Assembly (NCBI GenBank): GCA_012960755.1
Contig: DUAT01000058.1
Span: forward strand, 1-30,779
Length of the DNA stretch: 30,779 nt
Reading direction: 5' to 3'
Source: Gammaproteobacteria bacterium
GTDB lineage: Bacteria > Pseudomonadota > Gammaproteobacteria > Pseudomonadales > Azotimanducaceae_A
The notes beneath the pieces were generated by a model. That model worked only from the letters and a program-made list of their open reading frames with translations. It was not told the origin of the DNA and made no database searches. Below are positions 8,107 to 16,865 of this stretch, one piece after another. Both the position numbers and the translations under genes were made by a program. Position 1 is the first letter of the stretch. Every line of letters starts with the position of its first letter.

Positions 8107-8550
8107 GTTTCATGCCAAATAGCTGGATATCCGATAGACAGTCGTAGGAGTTTGACTATTGGAGAATCGGAACATGCTTTTGTTTTCAGAATACTTCCCA
8201 ATTTGGGAAGCAAAATGGGAAAATGCATCGGACACGTCTTTGAGAAGCGGTTCGATTCCGGTGCTTTATTGGATGAAAAGGGGGTGCTCGCCATAGCTCC
8301 GTCTTCTGTATATAGGGTTAATCCGGATATCGATCCAGGTGTTTTTGCTACCCACGTTCTCTATTCTGCATAGAAGACTACGTGGGCGTCGTTCAGGTGC
8401 GTTCGTGGTCAGCACCCAATAATCAACGAGACGGCGCCAGGTTCCACCAACTAGTTATCGTGCCATTTGAATTGCTGTATTTACACTGCGCCTGGGTCTC
8501 ACTCGTAGCGACACGCGTTTTGTTTATGTGACACAATCGTGTCTGGTTGG
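8107..8550. other. Intergenic region upstream of the LuxR-type regulator
   Basis: About 440 bases without a supported gene. A plus-strand open frame (8050-8373) has no recognisable content. The notable element is the 17-bp palindrome at 8194-8210. The part beyond 8400 follows the stop of the yeaH/spoVR chimera on the other side; no clear terminator hairpin was found. Confidence 0.5.
8194..8210. promoter_or_regulatory. Perfect 17-bp palindrome, candidate operator
   Basis: CTTCCCAATTTGGGAAG reads the same on both strands around a single central base (8-base arms). It lies 115 bases upstream of the LuxR-type regulator gene, in an intergenic region. LuxR/GerE-type dimers bind sites of about 18-20 bp with dyad symmetry, so it is a good candidate site for that regulator. 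I saw no second copy in the window. It could instead be a short hairpin. Confidence 0.45.
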
Positions 8551-9711
8551 TTATTGGTCGCCCCCTTTATCTTCCAAATGTACATCAAATTGCCAGAGCC
8601 GGTGCAGATGTTTGAGCACTTCTTTCGAATCATTATGCAAATTGATGCCATCCTGCAAAGTATGTCGGAGTATCAGCGACCGGTCTCCTTTGAGATCTAC
8701 AGATTGAACTTGAATATCGGGTTCGTGGTAGGACAAGCTGTACTGTTTAGCGAATAGATTCCTAATGGCCTGGTATCCTGCTTCATTATGGATATCAGAT
8801 ACTTTCAGTTCAGATTGATGTTCATCGTCCAATACATTAAACAGGCGAAGGTCACGGATCACTTTCGGCGATAGGAACTGCTGGATAAAACTATCATCCT
8901 TGAAATTCGCCATACCAAATTTAAGCGTTTGGAGCCAATCAGAACCCGCTATATCAGGAAAGAAGGCCCTGTCTTCCTCAGTTGGATTTTCACACATGCG
9001 GCGAATATCTTTCATTATCGAAAATCCAAGTGCATAGACATTGATCCCCGAGTAATACCCATTGATCTTGCGCTTGAGGTTCGAACGCTCTTCCCATAAC
9101 TCCCGATAGAGCATCACGTCGGGAGTCTCTGTCTCCAAGATTAATTCTACTTCTTTTAGTCGACGCCTGGAGTTTCCGGTTAACGCTAAGCGTCTGGCCT
9201 GGGCTGCACGCATAGTGCGACCAATGTTTAACCTGGCCGGGATACCCTCATCTGTGATTCCTGCCTGCACCCTTTTAACCTCTTCGTTTGCCAGCTGTTT
9301 TTGTACTAAGTTTGGCAACTCAAGGTCTTCAAACATGATGTCAAAAAATTCTCTTTGGGAGATGCGAAATACAAACTCATCCACGCCTTCGCCAGAGTCG
9401 CTTGCATCTCCTTCACCATCATCGCCTGCGTCCGGTGTGATGCGCTTTAGACGGTCACCGGCGTTGAATTCCTTATTACCCGGATGAACTCTGTTACGCA
9501 AACCACCTCTGCCATAATGAAATTTTGGCTCACTGATATCTTCTCTAGGAACGCTGATCTCTCCACCTCGATCGTGGTCTGTGATGCTTCGTTTGTTAAC
9601 TGCATCATCTACAGCGCGTTTGATTTGCTTTCGATAACGTTTCAGAAACCGCTGACGATTAACAGTGCTCTTGTTCTTGGCATTTACGCGTCGATCGATC
9701 ACGTAATTCAC
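8551..9711 (-). CDS. Chimeric ORF: N-terminal half of YeaH (DUF444) joined in frame to C-terminal part of SpoVR/YcgB
   Basis: Residues 1 to about 215 are YeaH: IDRRVNAKNKSTVNRQRFLK, ISEPKFHYGRGGLRNRVHPG, an acidic/glycine linker, then DEFVFRISQREFFDIMFEDL. From about residue 217 to the end the sequence is SpoVR: YYSGINVYALGFSIMKDIRR, FPDIAGSDWL, FIQQFLSPKVIRDLRLF and EVLKHLHRLWQFDV. Normal YeaH is about 430 residues and SpoVR about 500, encoded separately after prkA. The von-Willebrand-like half of YeaH and roughly the first two thirds of SpoVR are missing. The join lies near 9060, where GATCAATG occurs twice about 20 bases apart. The open frame is clean and prkA is just upstream, so the simplest reading is an internal deletion that fused the two genes. 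An assembly error is the alternative. In related bacteria these proteins act with PrkA in starvation and stress responses. Confidence 0.85.
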   Translation of the reverse strand: MNYVIDRRVNAKNKSTVNRQRFLKRYRKQIKRAVDDAVNKRSITDHDRGGEISVPREDISEPKFHYGRGGLRNRVHPGNKEFNAGDRLKRITPDAGDDGEGDASDSGEGVDEFVFRISQREFFDIMFEDLELPNLVQKQLANEEVKRVQAGITDEGIPARLNIGRTMRAAQARRLALTGNSRRRLKEVELILETETPDVMLYRELWEERSNLKRKINGYYSGINVYALGFSIMKDIRRMCENPTEEDRAFFPDIAGSDWLQTLKFGMANFKDDSFIQQFLSPKVIRDLRLFNVLDDEHQSELKVSDIHNEAGYQAIRNLFAKQYSLSYHEPDIQVQSVDLKGDRSLILRHTLQDGINLHNDSKEVLKHLHRLWQFDVHLEDKGGDQ

Positions 9712-9868
9712 AATACCTTCTCCAAATTTTCCATTACTAAAAAAAAAGGTTCAGGTAGTGTTAAAACCAATTTTCAGACTTTCCGAAATGATCCCGGAAA
9801 AACTGCCACCGATCTTCGGATCTCGAAACAATCCGATTTCTAGCATCACAATCCACGTCGCCACCCCG

Positions 9869-11791
9869 CTACTGAGACTTGCGGACGCGCAGGTACCATT
9901 CAGACAACAACCTGACTTGCCTCACGGTGTAACCACGTCGGGTCATTCTTTCCACGAATTCGGTATGCTTCTGTTGATCTTTTTGAGATACTTTGGCATT
10001 GAAAGAAATCACCGGTAATAATTCTTCGGTGCTGGAAAACATCTTTTTTTCGATAACCGCTCGAAGTTTTTCATAACTCGTCCAATTTGGGTTCTTACCG
10101 TTGTTGTTAGCCTTTGCTCTCAAGACAAAATTAACTATTTCATTGCGAAAATCCTTTGGATTAGTTATCCCAGCGGGTTTCTCTATCTTTTCTAAATCTT
10201 CGTTGATTGCGATTCGATTCAGAATATCACCAGTCTCAGGATCACGATATTCTTGATCCTGAATCCAGAAATCCGCAAAGGTGACATATCGATCAAAAAT
10301 GTTCTGTCCATATTCAGAGTAAGATTCCAAATAGGCCGTCTGTAACTCCTTGCCAATAGATTCGATATAACGCGGTGCGAGAAATTCCTTGATGTACCCC
10401 AGATACTTCTCATGAAGATCCGCATCAAACTGTTCCTGTTCGATCTGTTGTTCCAGCACGTAAAGTAGATGCACAGGGTTCGCTGCGATCTCACTGTTAT
10501 CGAAATTAAATACTCGTGATAAGATTTTGTAAGCAAAACGGGTCGACAATCCGTCCATACCCTCATCGACACCGGCGCTATCCTGATATTCCTGGATGGA
10601 TTTAGCTTTAGGATCTGTATCTTTGAGATTTTCGCCATCATAGATGCGCATTTTTGAAAAGACACTTGAATTCTCAGACACCTGCAATCGAGACAACACG
10701 CTGAATTGCGCCAGCATTTCTAGTGTATCCGGCGCACAGGGCGATTCACCCAACGCACTATTACTCAATAATTTTTTGTATATTTGAACCTCCTCAGTAA
10801 CGCGGAGGCAATAGGGCACTTTGACCATGTATACGCGATCAAGGAAAGCTTCATTATTCCTATTGGATTTAAAATTCTGCCACTCAGATTCATTCGAGTG
10901 TGCTAACACCACACCGTCAAAAGGCAGGGCTCCGGTGCCTTCTGTTCCGTTGTAGTTTCCTTCCTGGGTCGCGGTTAAGAGCGGATGCAGTACCTTGATT
11001 GGCGCCTTAAACATTTCGACGAATTCCATCAAACCCTGGTTTGCCTTACATAAAGCACCGGAATAGGAATAAGCATCTGCGTCATCTTGGGCAAAGTCCT
11101 CCAGTTTTCTAATGTCTATTTTTCCAACCAGTGCTGAAATATCCTGGTTGTTTTCATCACCAGGTTCAGTCTTGGCAATACCAATCTGGTCTAAAATGGA
11201 GGGGTATCGTTTGACTACTCTAAATTTCGAAATGTCTCCATTGAATTCGTGGAGTCGTTTGACTGCCCAAGGAGACATAATGGTTTTGGAGTAGCGAGCT
11301 GGTATCCCAAAGTCCTCTTCGAGAATGAGACCATCTTCCTCCGGGCTGAATAAGCTCAGCGGAGATTCATTTACCGGGGAGTTTTTAATCGCATAAAACG
11401 GCACTGTCTCCATGATTTCCTTCAACTTTTCTGCCAATGAAGACTTGCCACCTCCCACTGGACCCAGCAGATACAGGATCTGTTTCCGCTCTTCCAATCC
11501 CTGTGCGGCGTGACGGAAATAGGACACGATTTGTTCGATACACTCCTCCATCCCATAAAACTCACTCAATACAGGATACCGACGAATAATCTTGTTCGAA
11601 AAGATTCTGCTGAGGATGGGGTCGGTGGAGGTATCGATCATTTCAGGCTCGCCGATCGCATGCAACATCCTCTCAGCGCCACTGGCATAAGCCATCGGAT
11701 CGTCTTTACAGATATCCAGGTATTCCTGGAGCGAGTACTCTTCCGTTGCAGCGTAATCGTACCTACATTGGACCTGTTCTAAGATTGTCAT
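9869..11791 (-). CDS. prkA: PrkA/YeaG serine protein kinase (AAA+ domain)
   Basis: A 640-residue PrkA with the Walker A loop GPVGGGKS (residues 110-117) and EEDFGIPARYS and VLAHSNESEWQNFKSNRNNEAF in the AAA core. The C-terminal kinase-like region ends with ERMTRRGYTVRQVRLLSEWY. Length matches YeaG. PrkA proteins couple an ATPase module to a kinase module and act in nitrogen and carbon starvation responses. The start is the ATG at 11791. Gene order prkA then yeaH/spoVR (157-base gap) is the usual one in Proteobacteria, but here the downstream partners are fused. It appears intact. Confidence 0.95.
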   Translation of the reverse strand: MTILEQVQCRYDYAATEEYSLQEYLDICKDDPMAYASGAERMLHAIGEPEMIDTSTDPILSRIFSNKIIRRYPVLSEFYGMEECIEQIVSYFRHAAQGLEERKQILYLLGPVGGGKSSLAEKLKEIMETVPFYAIKNSPVNESPLSLFSPEEDGLILEEDFGIPARYSKTIMSPWAVKRLHEFNGDISKFRVVKRYPSILDQIGIAKTEPGDENNQDISALVGKIDIRKLEDFAQDDADAYSYSGALCKANQGLMEFVEMFKAPIKVLHPLLTATQEGNYNGTEGTGALPFDGVVLAHSNESEWQNFKSNRNNEAFLDRVYMVKVPYCLRVTEEVQIYKKLLSNSALGESPCAPDTLEMLAQFSVLSRLQVSENSSVFSKMRIYDGENLKDTDPKAKSIQEYQDSAGVDEGMDGLSTRFAYKILSRVFNFDNSEIAANPVHLLYVLEQQIEQEQFDADLHEKYLGYIKEFLAPRYIESIGKELQTAYLESYSEYGQNIFDRYVTFADFWIQDQEYRDPETGDILNRIAINEDLEKIEKPAGITNPKDFRNEIVNFVLRAKANNNGKNPNWTSYEKLRAVIEKKMFSSTEELLPVISFNAKVSQKDQQKHTEFVERMTRRGYTVRQVRLLSEWYLRVRKSQ

Positions 11792-12229
11792 TTCGACTTA
11801 CCCCCGGTGCTGGTTACTTAAGAAACCCGTCGGTAAATATAATGCATGGACCGTGCCAAATTACTTGAGCCAGTTTCCTGTGGCACAGGTGGTTTTTTTC
11901 AATCGGTGGACAATCGCCTGAACTACCGACACAGTAAAGTGACGGGTGACAACTCATCGTTGCATGCAGAGCGTTATGGCACCGAGAGTAGCTGGCAACC
12001 GAGAGAAGTCACATTCATACTGTCTGCACATATCCGATCGAATTGTGCTGACTCGCGAGTCTTACACTAACTGGACGAAAGCATTCACCCACTTTGTTGT
12101 CGTATCGAGATTGACCGCATTGGGCCAGGCATCTGCAGGATGGTGGGATAATCCGTTGCGCCCCAGAATCGAGACTTAGCGGCCGCCACCGTCATAAATA
12201 ATACGCGCCTCGCCAAGAGGACGATTGTT
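11792..12229. other. Intergenic region upstream of prkA
   Basis: About 440 bases. Several short open frames exist (for example 11846-12070 on plus), but they have no family features, no good ribosome sites and stop-interrupted alternatives. The region should hold the prkA promoter on the minus strand. A sigma-S or sigma-54 site would be expected from the family's biology, but I could not point to a convincing one. Confidence 0.4.
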
Positions 12230-12358
12230 ATGAAGAAAGTAGTCCAACCCTCTCAACTCTCTGAACCAGCCAGTCGGCGTTTATTTGCCCTATCCTCGGC
12301 AATGGGTACGAAGCGTCCGTTCTGCATTGAATCCACAGAACCCGACGGATATCGCTAA
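12230..12358 (+). CDS. Possible small protein of 42 residues
   Basis: An ATG at 12230 with AAGAGG about 8 bases upstream opens a 42-codon frame beginning MKKVVQPSQLSEPASRR. It is basic at the start, has no membrane segment and contains one cysteine. Nothing in it is recognisable. It could be a small gene, the start of a lost longer gene or chance. The good ribosome site is the only support. Confidence 0.22.
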   Translation: MKKVVQPSQLSEPASRRLFALSSAMGTKRPFCIESTEPDGYR

Positions 12359-12441
12359 CCACACCATAACGGCGAAATGGTTACGACAAATAAGCCGAAT
12401 GGGAGACCCAAGACCCGCCCACGTTCCGCGATAGCTTGGGA

Positions 12442-13404
12442 CTACCACATGGCAACAGGGTTGATGATCATCTGGACGGTCCCCTTTATTCTTGCCTGGC
12501 CTAACACAAACATAAACTCGAATACCTCTTCTTTCGCCAGCCTGCCGGTATTCATCGTCTCAAGAATGTAGATGCCCTTCTTTTTTAGTAGTTCCACATG
12601 ACCATAGAAAACCTTGTCTCCCTTAACGGGGGGCACTGCGTCAATACCCCAGGTATCAGCACCTACTGCCATCGGGTTCAGTGCGCTTAGATATCTGAAC
12701 GCTTCATTGGTTAGGCCAGGTTCTGTCGCTACCCACACATCAGGATCCGAAGTTAATTTTCCATCTGTCCAGCCCGTGTGAAACAAGACGATGTCACCTT
12801 GCCGTATAGAAGTACCCTGACTCTTTGCTGCGGCCTTTATGTCTTCCGAGCTGATGCCCTGCCCCCCGGCCATCACAGTTACGCCAAAGTACCTGGCCAT
12901 ATCGATCAACACACCCCGTCCAATCAACGGTGGTATCTGGTGAGTACCCAGTTTCTTTAGACCGGTGATGTGGACAAAGTCTTTGGCCTCATTGCAATTG
13001 TAATAGCTGCCTGCTTCTCCCATATGGCCGAGGCCGTCTATTTGGGGACCGGTGCCAAACCACAGCTGCGCCAGATCATCATTGTAGACAACGTCCCAAC
13101 CAAAATCCTGCTTTAGGTCTCGGCCATTGTGTTGCCCGGGAGCGACAACCTGCAGGGACATCGAACGAGGCGGGAACGAGGGCATTTGAGGGTCGACAAC
13201 GATACCCAAAGGATGGCTTTGCCCCTTTTTAACCAGCTTCACAGCCATCAGCACCTGTTCCGGTGTGACGTAGTTCGCGGCCCCAATTTCATCCTCTGGG
13301 CCCCATCCAGACGGTACACAATCATTCGCCCACACATATCCCGTAGTACCAGGCAGCCAAAGCAAAAAGAAAACCGTCAGACCGTTCAGAATTTTACTCA
13401 TCAT
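12442..13404 (-). CDS. Exported cyclase-family metal-dependent hydrolase (kynurenine-formamidase-like)
   Basis: A 320-residue member of the Cyclase (PF04199) superfamily with a signal peptide (hydrophobic residues about 4-24, ending near WAND). The metal-site region reads WFGTGPQIDGLGHMGE (residues 115-130), a variant of the usual HxGTHxDxxxH seen in the larger subfamily with 'GTG-Q-DGLGH'. GDIVLFHTGWTD and GADTWGID follow. Relatives hydrolyse amide or lactone-like bonds of cyclic or aromatic acids. Two tandem ATGs are available (13404 and 13401); GGGAAGAG lies at a better spacing for the second. Gene neighbours do not define the substrate. Confidence 0.88.
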   Translation of the reverse strand: MMSKILNGLTVFFLLWLPGTTGYVWANDCVPSGWGPEDEIGAANYVTPEQVLMAVKLVKKGQSHPLGIVVDPQMPSFPPRSMSLQVVAPGQHNGRDLKQDFGWDVVYNDDLAQLWFGTGPQIDGLGHMGEAGSYYNCNEAKDFVHITGLKKLGTHQIPPLIGRGVLIDMARYFGVTVMAGGQGISSEDIKAAAKSQGTSIRQGDIVLFHTGWTDGKLTSDPDVWVATEPGLTNEAFRYLSALNPMAVGADTWGIDAVPPVKGDKVFYGHVELLKKKGIYILETMNTGRLAKEEVFEFMFVLGQARIKGTVQMIINPVAMW

Positions 13405-13610
13405 ATCTCTTCCCTATTGCACAGATTATGGTCCAGTCTTCCATAGGGCCGGGGTCGGAGTAAAGCGCCAGGTTAAACACTGTCAGTTCAATAAACCCAA
13501 AAAGAAGACAAGGTTCAGGTGGCAAGATCATACAGCGGCCTACATCACTTTTGCCCATCGTGATAACGATCGCACCAAGGCGCTGCACCGTCTCGACTCT
13601 ACGATGTGCA

Positions 13611-14537
13611 TCAGCGGCTATTTTCAGTGGATAGATTCCGGGTGAACAGCCCCAGGGTGTTGTAGGCGTTGGATATCGTGCTCAATACCTCCGCCCGAAC
13701 CTCAGGTGCGTCGGTTAGATTGTCATTCGCCATCGCGTAGCCGTTATCCAGCACCTCGCGGATTGAGATGTCGTCGGGGCTTCGATTGGTGGGGTTAGCC
13801 TTTTGCAGGATGCCAATCAGAAAGTCAGTCACCTGCTGGGCGGTTTCTCTGGAAGCATCCGCAGCAACCTGCGCACGCTCGGCGTGGTTTCGTGCCAGCA
13901 GCGCATAGATGGCCAGTGACGATGTCAATACCAGCCCCACAACCGAGACAGCGGTGACTGCCAGCAATCGCTGCCTGCGTTTGTGTTCATGCCGTTGTTT
14001 TAAATCATCGAAACGCAGTGCAAGTATTCCTGCAACCAGCTTGAGCAGGGCGTTTCGCTTTCCGTCGCGGCGAATGTCGGCTGCCAACGGAATCGTGCTT
14101 TCTTTGATCAGTGCGGGTGGGAATGCAGTGGCTGGTGTGTCGGCGACGAGCAGGGTAAAGATCCTGTCACTGCGCCCCATCTCAATGAATCTTTCAATTT
14201 CGCTGTTCACCCAGCGGGATTGGGCTGAACGCCCAGAACAGATCACAATCAGATTCTCTGATGCGGTGAGTGCATCCAGCAGGACACGATTGAGATCCGC
14301 AGAACTGGCGAGTTCGTCGCGATCCCGAAAGATTGGTCGCTGCGGTCGTTTGGGCAGCCGTTCGTGCCCGGCTGTGCTTGATGGCAGGTCGAATGCTTCC
14401 AACTGGCGGTGGAGCCACCGCCCCCAGCGTTCATCTGCATGGCTATAGCTGATAAACGCTTTGCAGGTGTACGTCATGGGTAAACTAGCGACGCCGGAAC
14501 CCCGCCTTATCTCCTGTTGTTGCGGCACTCGAGTCAT
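13611..14537 (-). CDS. Membrane-anchored TIR-domain protein, probably C-terminally truncated
   Basis: A 308-residue protein. Residues about 24-155 form a TIR domain: AFISYSHADERWGRWLHRQL (box 1), FRDRDELASSADL, IVICSGRSAQSRWVNSEIERF with Glu113 at the position where catalytic TIRs carry glutamate. Residues about 190-214 are a membrane helix, followed by a short region (QQVTDFLIGILQKANP, VRAEVLSTISNAYNTLGL) that in relatives leads into a TPR array. Here a stop comes right after it, so the TPR part is absent. The ATG at 14537 overlaps the stop of the small upstream frame (ATGA); an in-frame ATG at 14477 also precedes the TIR. TIR domains in bacteria act as NADases or scaffolds, often in immune signalling. 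Role here is unknown. Confidence 0.82.
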   Translation of the reverse strand: MTRVPQQQEIRRGSGVASLPMTYTCKAFISYSHADERWGRWLHRQLEAFDLPSSTAGHERLPKRPQRPIFRDRDELASSADLNRVLLDALTASENLIVICSGRSAQSRWVNSEIERFIEMGRSDRIFTLLVADTPATAFPPALIKESTIPLAADIRRDGKRNALLKLVAGILALRFDDLKQRHEHKRRQRLLAVTAVSVVGLVLTSSLAIYALLARNHAERAQVAADASRETAQQVTDFLIGILQKANPTNRSPDDISIREVLDNGYAMANDNLTDAPEVRAEVLSTISNAYNTLGLFTRNLSTENSR

Positions 14538-14758
14538 GCAGAGCTCGAGTTACCCGATCCCGCCACAACGACCTGAACCAGCACCTTGGCATTTTTCATA
14601 TCTGGTTTCTCAACCAACTCGGTAGAAGAAAAACTAAACGCAGAATAGTCACTGACCAAAACATAGTCCCAAAAATTCTTCATAGTCCCGAAAACAGCCT
14701 TCGGTCTGATTACCGATACTTCTAAGACACTATTTTTTACCTGCACACGATCTCGCAA
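14534..14758 (-). CDS. Small hypothetical protein coupled to the TIR gene
   Basis: A frame of 74 codons (start TTG at 14758) ending in a TGA that overlaps the ATG of the TIR gene. It has alternating hydrophobic residues (VLEVSVIRP, YVLVSDYSAFSFSS, AKVLVQVVVAG), suggesting a beta-rich fold, and no signal peptide. I do not recognise it. The overlap hints at coupled translation, but the start codon is weak and no strong ribosome site was found. It may be the tail of a truncated gene. Confidence 0.33.
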   Translation of the reverse strand: MRDRVQVKNSVLEVSVIRPKAVFGTMKNFWDYVLVSDYSAFSFSSTELVEKPDMKNAKVLVQVVVAGSGNSSSA

Positions 14759-14904
14759 CCTGAGTATTTATTGACTTGCGTCACGGATATATTGTCGATA
14801 GTGATTCAAAGTAAATGTCAGAGAAATCTGGTGAAAATGGGATTCCAGGCCCGAGGTCTATGTGGCTGCCCTTCGCTATCTGGCCATCAGGGAGGATTCA
14901 TAAC

Positions 14905-16128
14905 ATGGATAAACCTTTTCCAGCCTATACCAGGGATGAGTCTTTCATCTTTGTCTGCTATGCCCATCATGACAGTGACATCGTTTATGGAGAATTAAAC
15001 AGACTGCACGACGATGGTGTTAACTTTTGGTATGACGAAGGCATTGGTGGTGGCACTGTCTGGCGTGCAGAACTGGCACACTCCATAGAGAAAGCTGCCC
15101 TTGTTCTCTTCTTCGTTTCTCCAGAGTCTGTCCAATCCGCACATTGTAACCGTGAGCTGAATTACGCCCTTGATTGCGATCGACCTGTTCTGCCGGTTTA
15201 CCTCGAAGAAACAGAACTGCCAGCTGACCTGCGTATTGGCCTGGCACGTATTCAGGCAATACATCGGGCAAAGCTGTCTCCATCGGACTATCGCGTCAAA
15301 CTATCGACAGCACTGCAGAGCGACGATAAATGGCCAGTCTTAGCCACAAAAAAGGCCCGCCGCTTCGTGCCGGTCTGGGGACTGGTCGTTGCACTACTTG
15401 CTGCCCTCGCTATTGCGGGCGGGTTTTTATTCGAAAGTGAACCTGTGATCGAGACCGACCGCATTGATTCAATCGCGGTGTTGCCTTTCGATAATCTGTC
15501 AGACAAACAGGATCAGGCATACCTCGCCGCAGGATTGCAGGATGCAATGATCGGCTCACTCTCGAAAATCAAGTCACTTCGGGTGATTTCGCGTAAATCG
15601 ACCCTTCGGTATCAGGACAGTGACCTGTCGTTCCCAGAGATCGCACGCCAACTCAATGTGACTGCCATGATTGAAGCTTCTATTTTTCGTCTGCAGGATC
15701 AGGTACGAATTGAAGTGCAGCTGGTTCGCGCTTTCCCCCAGGAAGATCACATCTGGAGCGCTACCTACGAACGCGATCTGAGCGACGTCTTGTTCATGCT
15801 CAACGACGTGGCGAGAGCAGTTGCCAGCGAGATCGAGATATCTCTCAGCGAAGGGGAAGTCGAACGTTTTGCATCTGCCCGGACCGTGAAGCCAGCAACC
15901 TATGAAGCCTACCTGCGCGGCACCTACAAGCTGAATCAGTCTACCAACCAGAGTGTCAAAGAAGGACTCAGAATCCTGCATGAAGCCGTCGCAAACGATC
16001 CGGCCGATCCGTTCGCCTACGCCGCCCTGGGGCTCGGTTACGTCAATGCCGGGCACGGCTCAATCTTCATTGCCCGATGTACACGACCCATGGCAGCGTG
16101 CAAGAGCAGCCGCCCTCCAGGCGCTTAA
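14905..16128 (+). CDS. TIR domain - membrane helix - TolB-like domain protein (front part of a frameshifted gene)
   Basis: The start chosen is the ATG at 14905, with GGGAGGA 8 bases upstream; the frame also extends back to 14815. Residues about 12-135 form a TIR domain (SFIFVCYAHHDSDIVYGELN, FWYDEGIGGGTVWRAELAHS, VLFFVSPESVQSAHCNRELN, with Glu84). Residues about 155-175 are a membrane helix. Residues about 188-310 are the TolB/FlgO-like domain common in CadC-like and adenylate-cyclase-like proteins (SIAVLPFDNLSDKQDQAYLA, LRVISRKSTLRYQ, IARQLNV). A TPR region then begins (KPATYEAYLRGTYKLNQ). The frame breaks near 16050-16075: the native sequence ends with YVNAGHGS and the last residues are out of frame. 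The TPR array goes on in the frame at 16046-16840. Divergent from the other TIR gene. Confidence 0.85.
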   Translation: MDKPFPAYTRDESFIFVCYAHHDSDIVYGELNRLHDDGVNFWYDEGIGGGTVWRAELAHSIEKAALVLFFVSPESVQSAHCNRELNYALDCDRPVLPVYLEETELPADLRIGLARIQAIHRAKLSPSDYRVKLSTALQSDDKWPVLATKKARRFVPVWGLVVALLAALAIAGGFLFESEPVIETDRIDSIAVLPFDNLSDKQDQAYLAAGLQDAMIGSLSKIKSLRVISRKSTLRYQDSDLSFPEIARQLNVTAMIEASIFRLQDQVRIEVQLVRAFPQEDHIWSATYERDLSDVLFMLNDVARAVASEIEISLSEGEVERFASARTVKPATYEAYLRGTYKLNQSTNQSVKEGLRILHEAVANDPADPFAYAALGLGYVNAGHGSIFIARCTRPMAACKSSRPPGA

Positions 16129-16840
16129 ACTCGATCCCAATCTGGCACAAGCCCATACTGCCCTGGCGGAGGTAAAGGGTTACTACGACTGGGACTGGTC
16201 CGGTGCGGAGGAGTCATTCAAGAGAGCACTGGATCTGAATCCGAACCTCGCTGAAGCTCACTACCAATACGGTTGGCAATTGACCATGCGCAACCGAAAT
16301 GAGGAAGCAGAAAAACATATGCTGCTGGCCCAGGAACTCGACCCGCTAGTGGTGGATTATACAGCCTGGCTTGGGGGCTGGTATGGGATGCTGGGTCGTG
16401 ATGAGGAAGCGATCGAAGAACTTTTAAAGTCGTTCGAACTTGGCCCAAATAACGTCATCAGCCACTGGTTGCTCGCTAGAATCTATGCTGGTCAGGGAGA
16501 TTTCGACGCATCCGATGCAGAGTACGAGGCATTGTTACTGGCGACAAACCGAACTGGGATGAAGACAGTTGGAATGAGCATACTCTACGCGCTGGCGGGT
16601 CGTAGGGCTGAAGCACAGGAAATCCTAGACCAGACAGATTTGTCTTCTGCGAATCCGATGCTACTGGCCCAGCTATATGCCCTTCTCGGTAACAAAGATC
16701 GCACGTTTCGTCAACTCGAGACTGCATTTGACATTCCATTGTATTCGGTTGGGATGATCACCGTAGACCCCACCTTCAGTTCTTTACAAGAAGATCCACG
16801 TTACCTCGCTTTGCTCAAGAGGGCGAACCTCCACCTATGA
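16046..16840 (+). CDS. TPR-repeat part of the same TIR-TolB-TPR gene (second frame)
   Basis: The continuation of the gene at 14905 in the +1-shifted frame. From DVHDPWQRARAAALQALKLD on it is a clean TPR array: LAQAHTALAEVKGYYDWDWS, AEESFKRALDLNPNLAEAHY, EEAEKHMLLAQELDPLVVDY, DEEAIEELLKSFELGPNNV, ending with FSSLQEDPRYLALLKRANL. In relatives this array follows the TolB-like domain without a break. The single shift between 16046 and 16085 could be a sequencing error; otherwise the gene is dead or relies on recoding. No obvious slippery homopolymer is at the break. The ATG at 16046 is within the overlap and has no convincing ribosome site. The 3' end lies 25 bases from the tail of the convergent sigma-factor gene. 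Confidence 0.8.
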   Translation: MPGTAQSSLPDVHDPWQRARAAALQALKLDPNLAQAHTALAEVKGYYDWDWSGAEESFKRALDLNPNLAEAHYQYGWQLTMRNRNEEAEKHMLLAQELDPLVVDYTAWLGGWYGMLGRDEEAIEELLKSFELGPNNVISHWLLARIYAGQGDFDASDAEYEALLLATNRTGMKTVGMSILYALAGRRAEAQEILDQTDLSSANPMLLAQLYALLGNKDRTFRQLETAFDIPLYSVGMITVDPTFSSLQEDPRYLALLKRANLHL

Positions 16841-16865
16841 CTTTTCTGTATAACCAGGATCGTCT

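Noticed and set aside
9040..9070. GATCAATG direct repeat as proof of a recombination junction
   Set aside because: Both copies remain and are only about 20 bases apart; deletion between short repeats would normally leave one copy.
11846..12179. Plus-strand frames upstream of prkA as genes
   Set aside because: No ribosome site, no family features; codon choice looks random.
13394..13588. Minus-strand frame after the TIR gene as its missing TPR tail
   Set aside because: The residues do not follow a TPR pattern in any frame.
14771..14800. TTGACT at 14771 as the -35 box of a promoter for the plus-strand TIR gene
   Set aside because: No acceptable -10 hexamer at 16-18 bases spacing; TATATT is too close.
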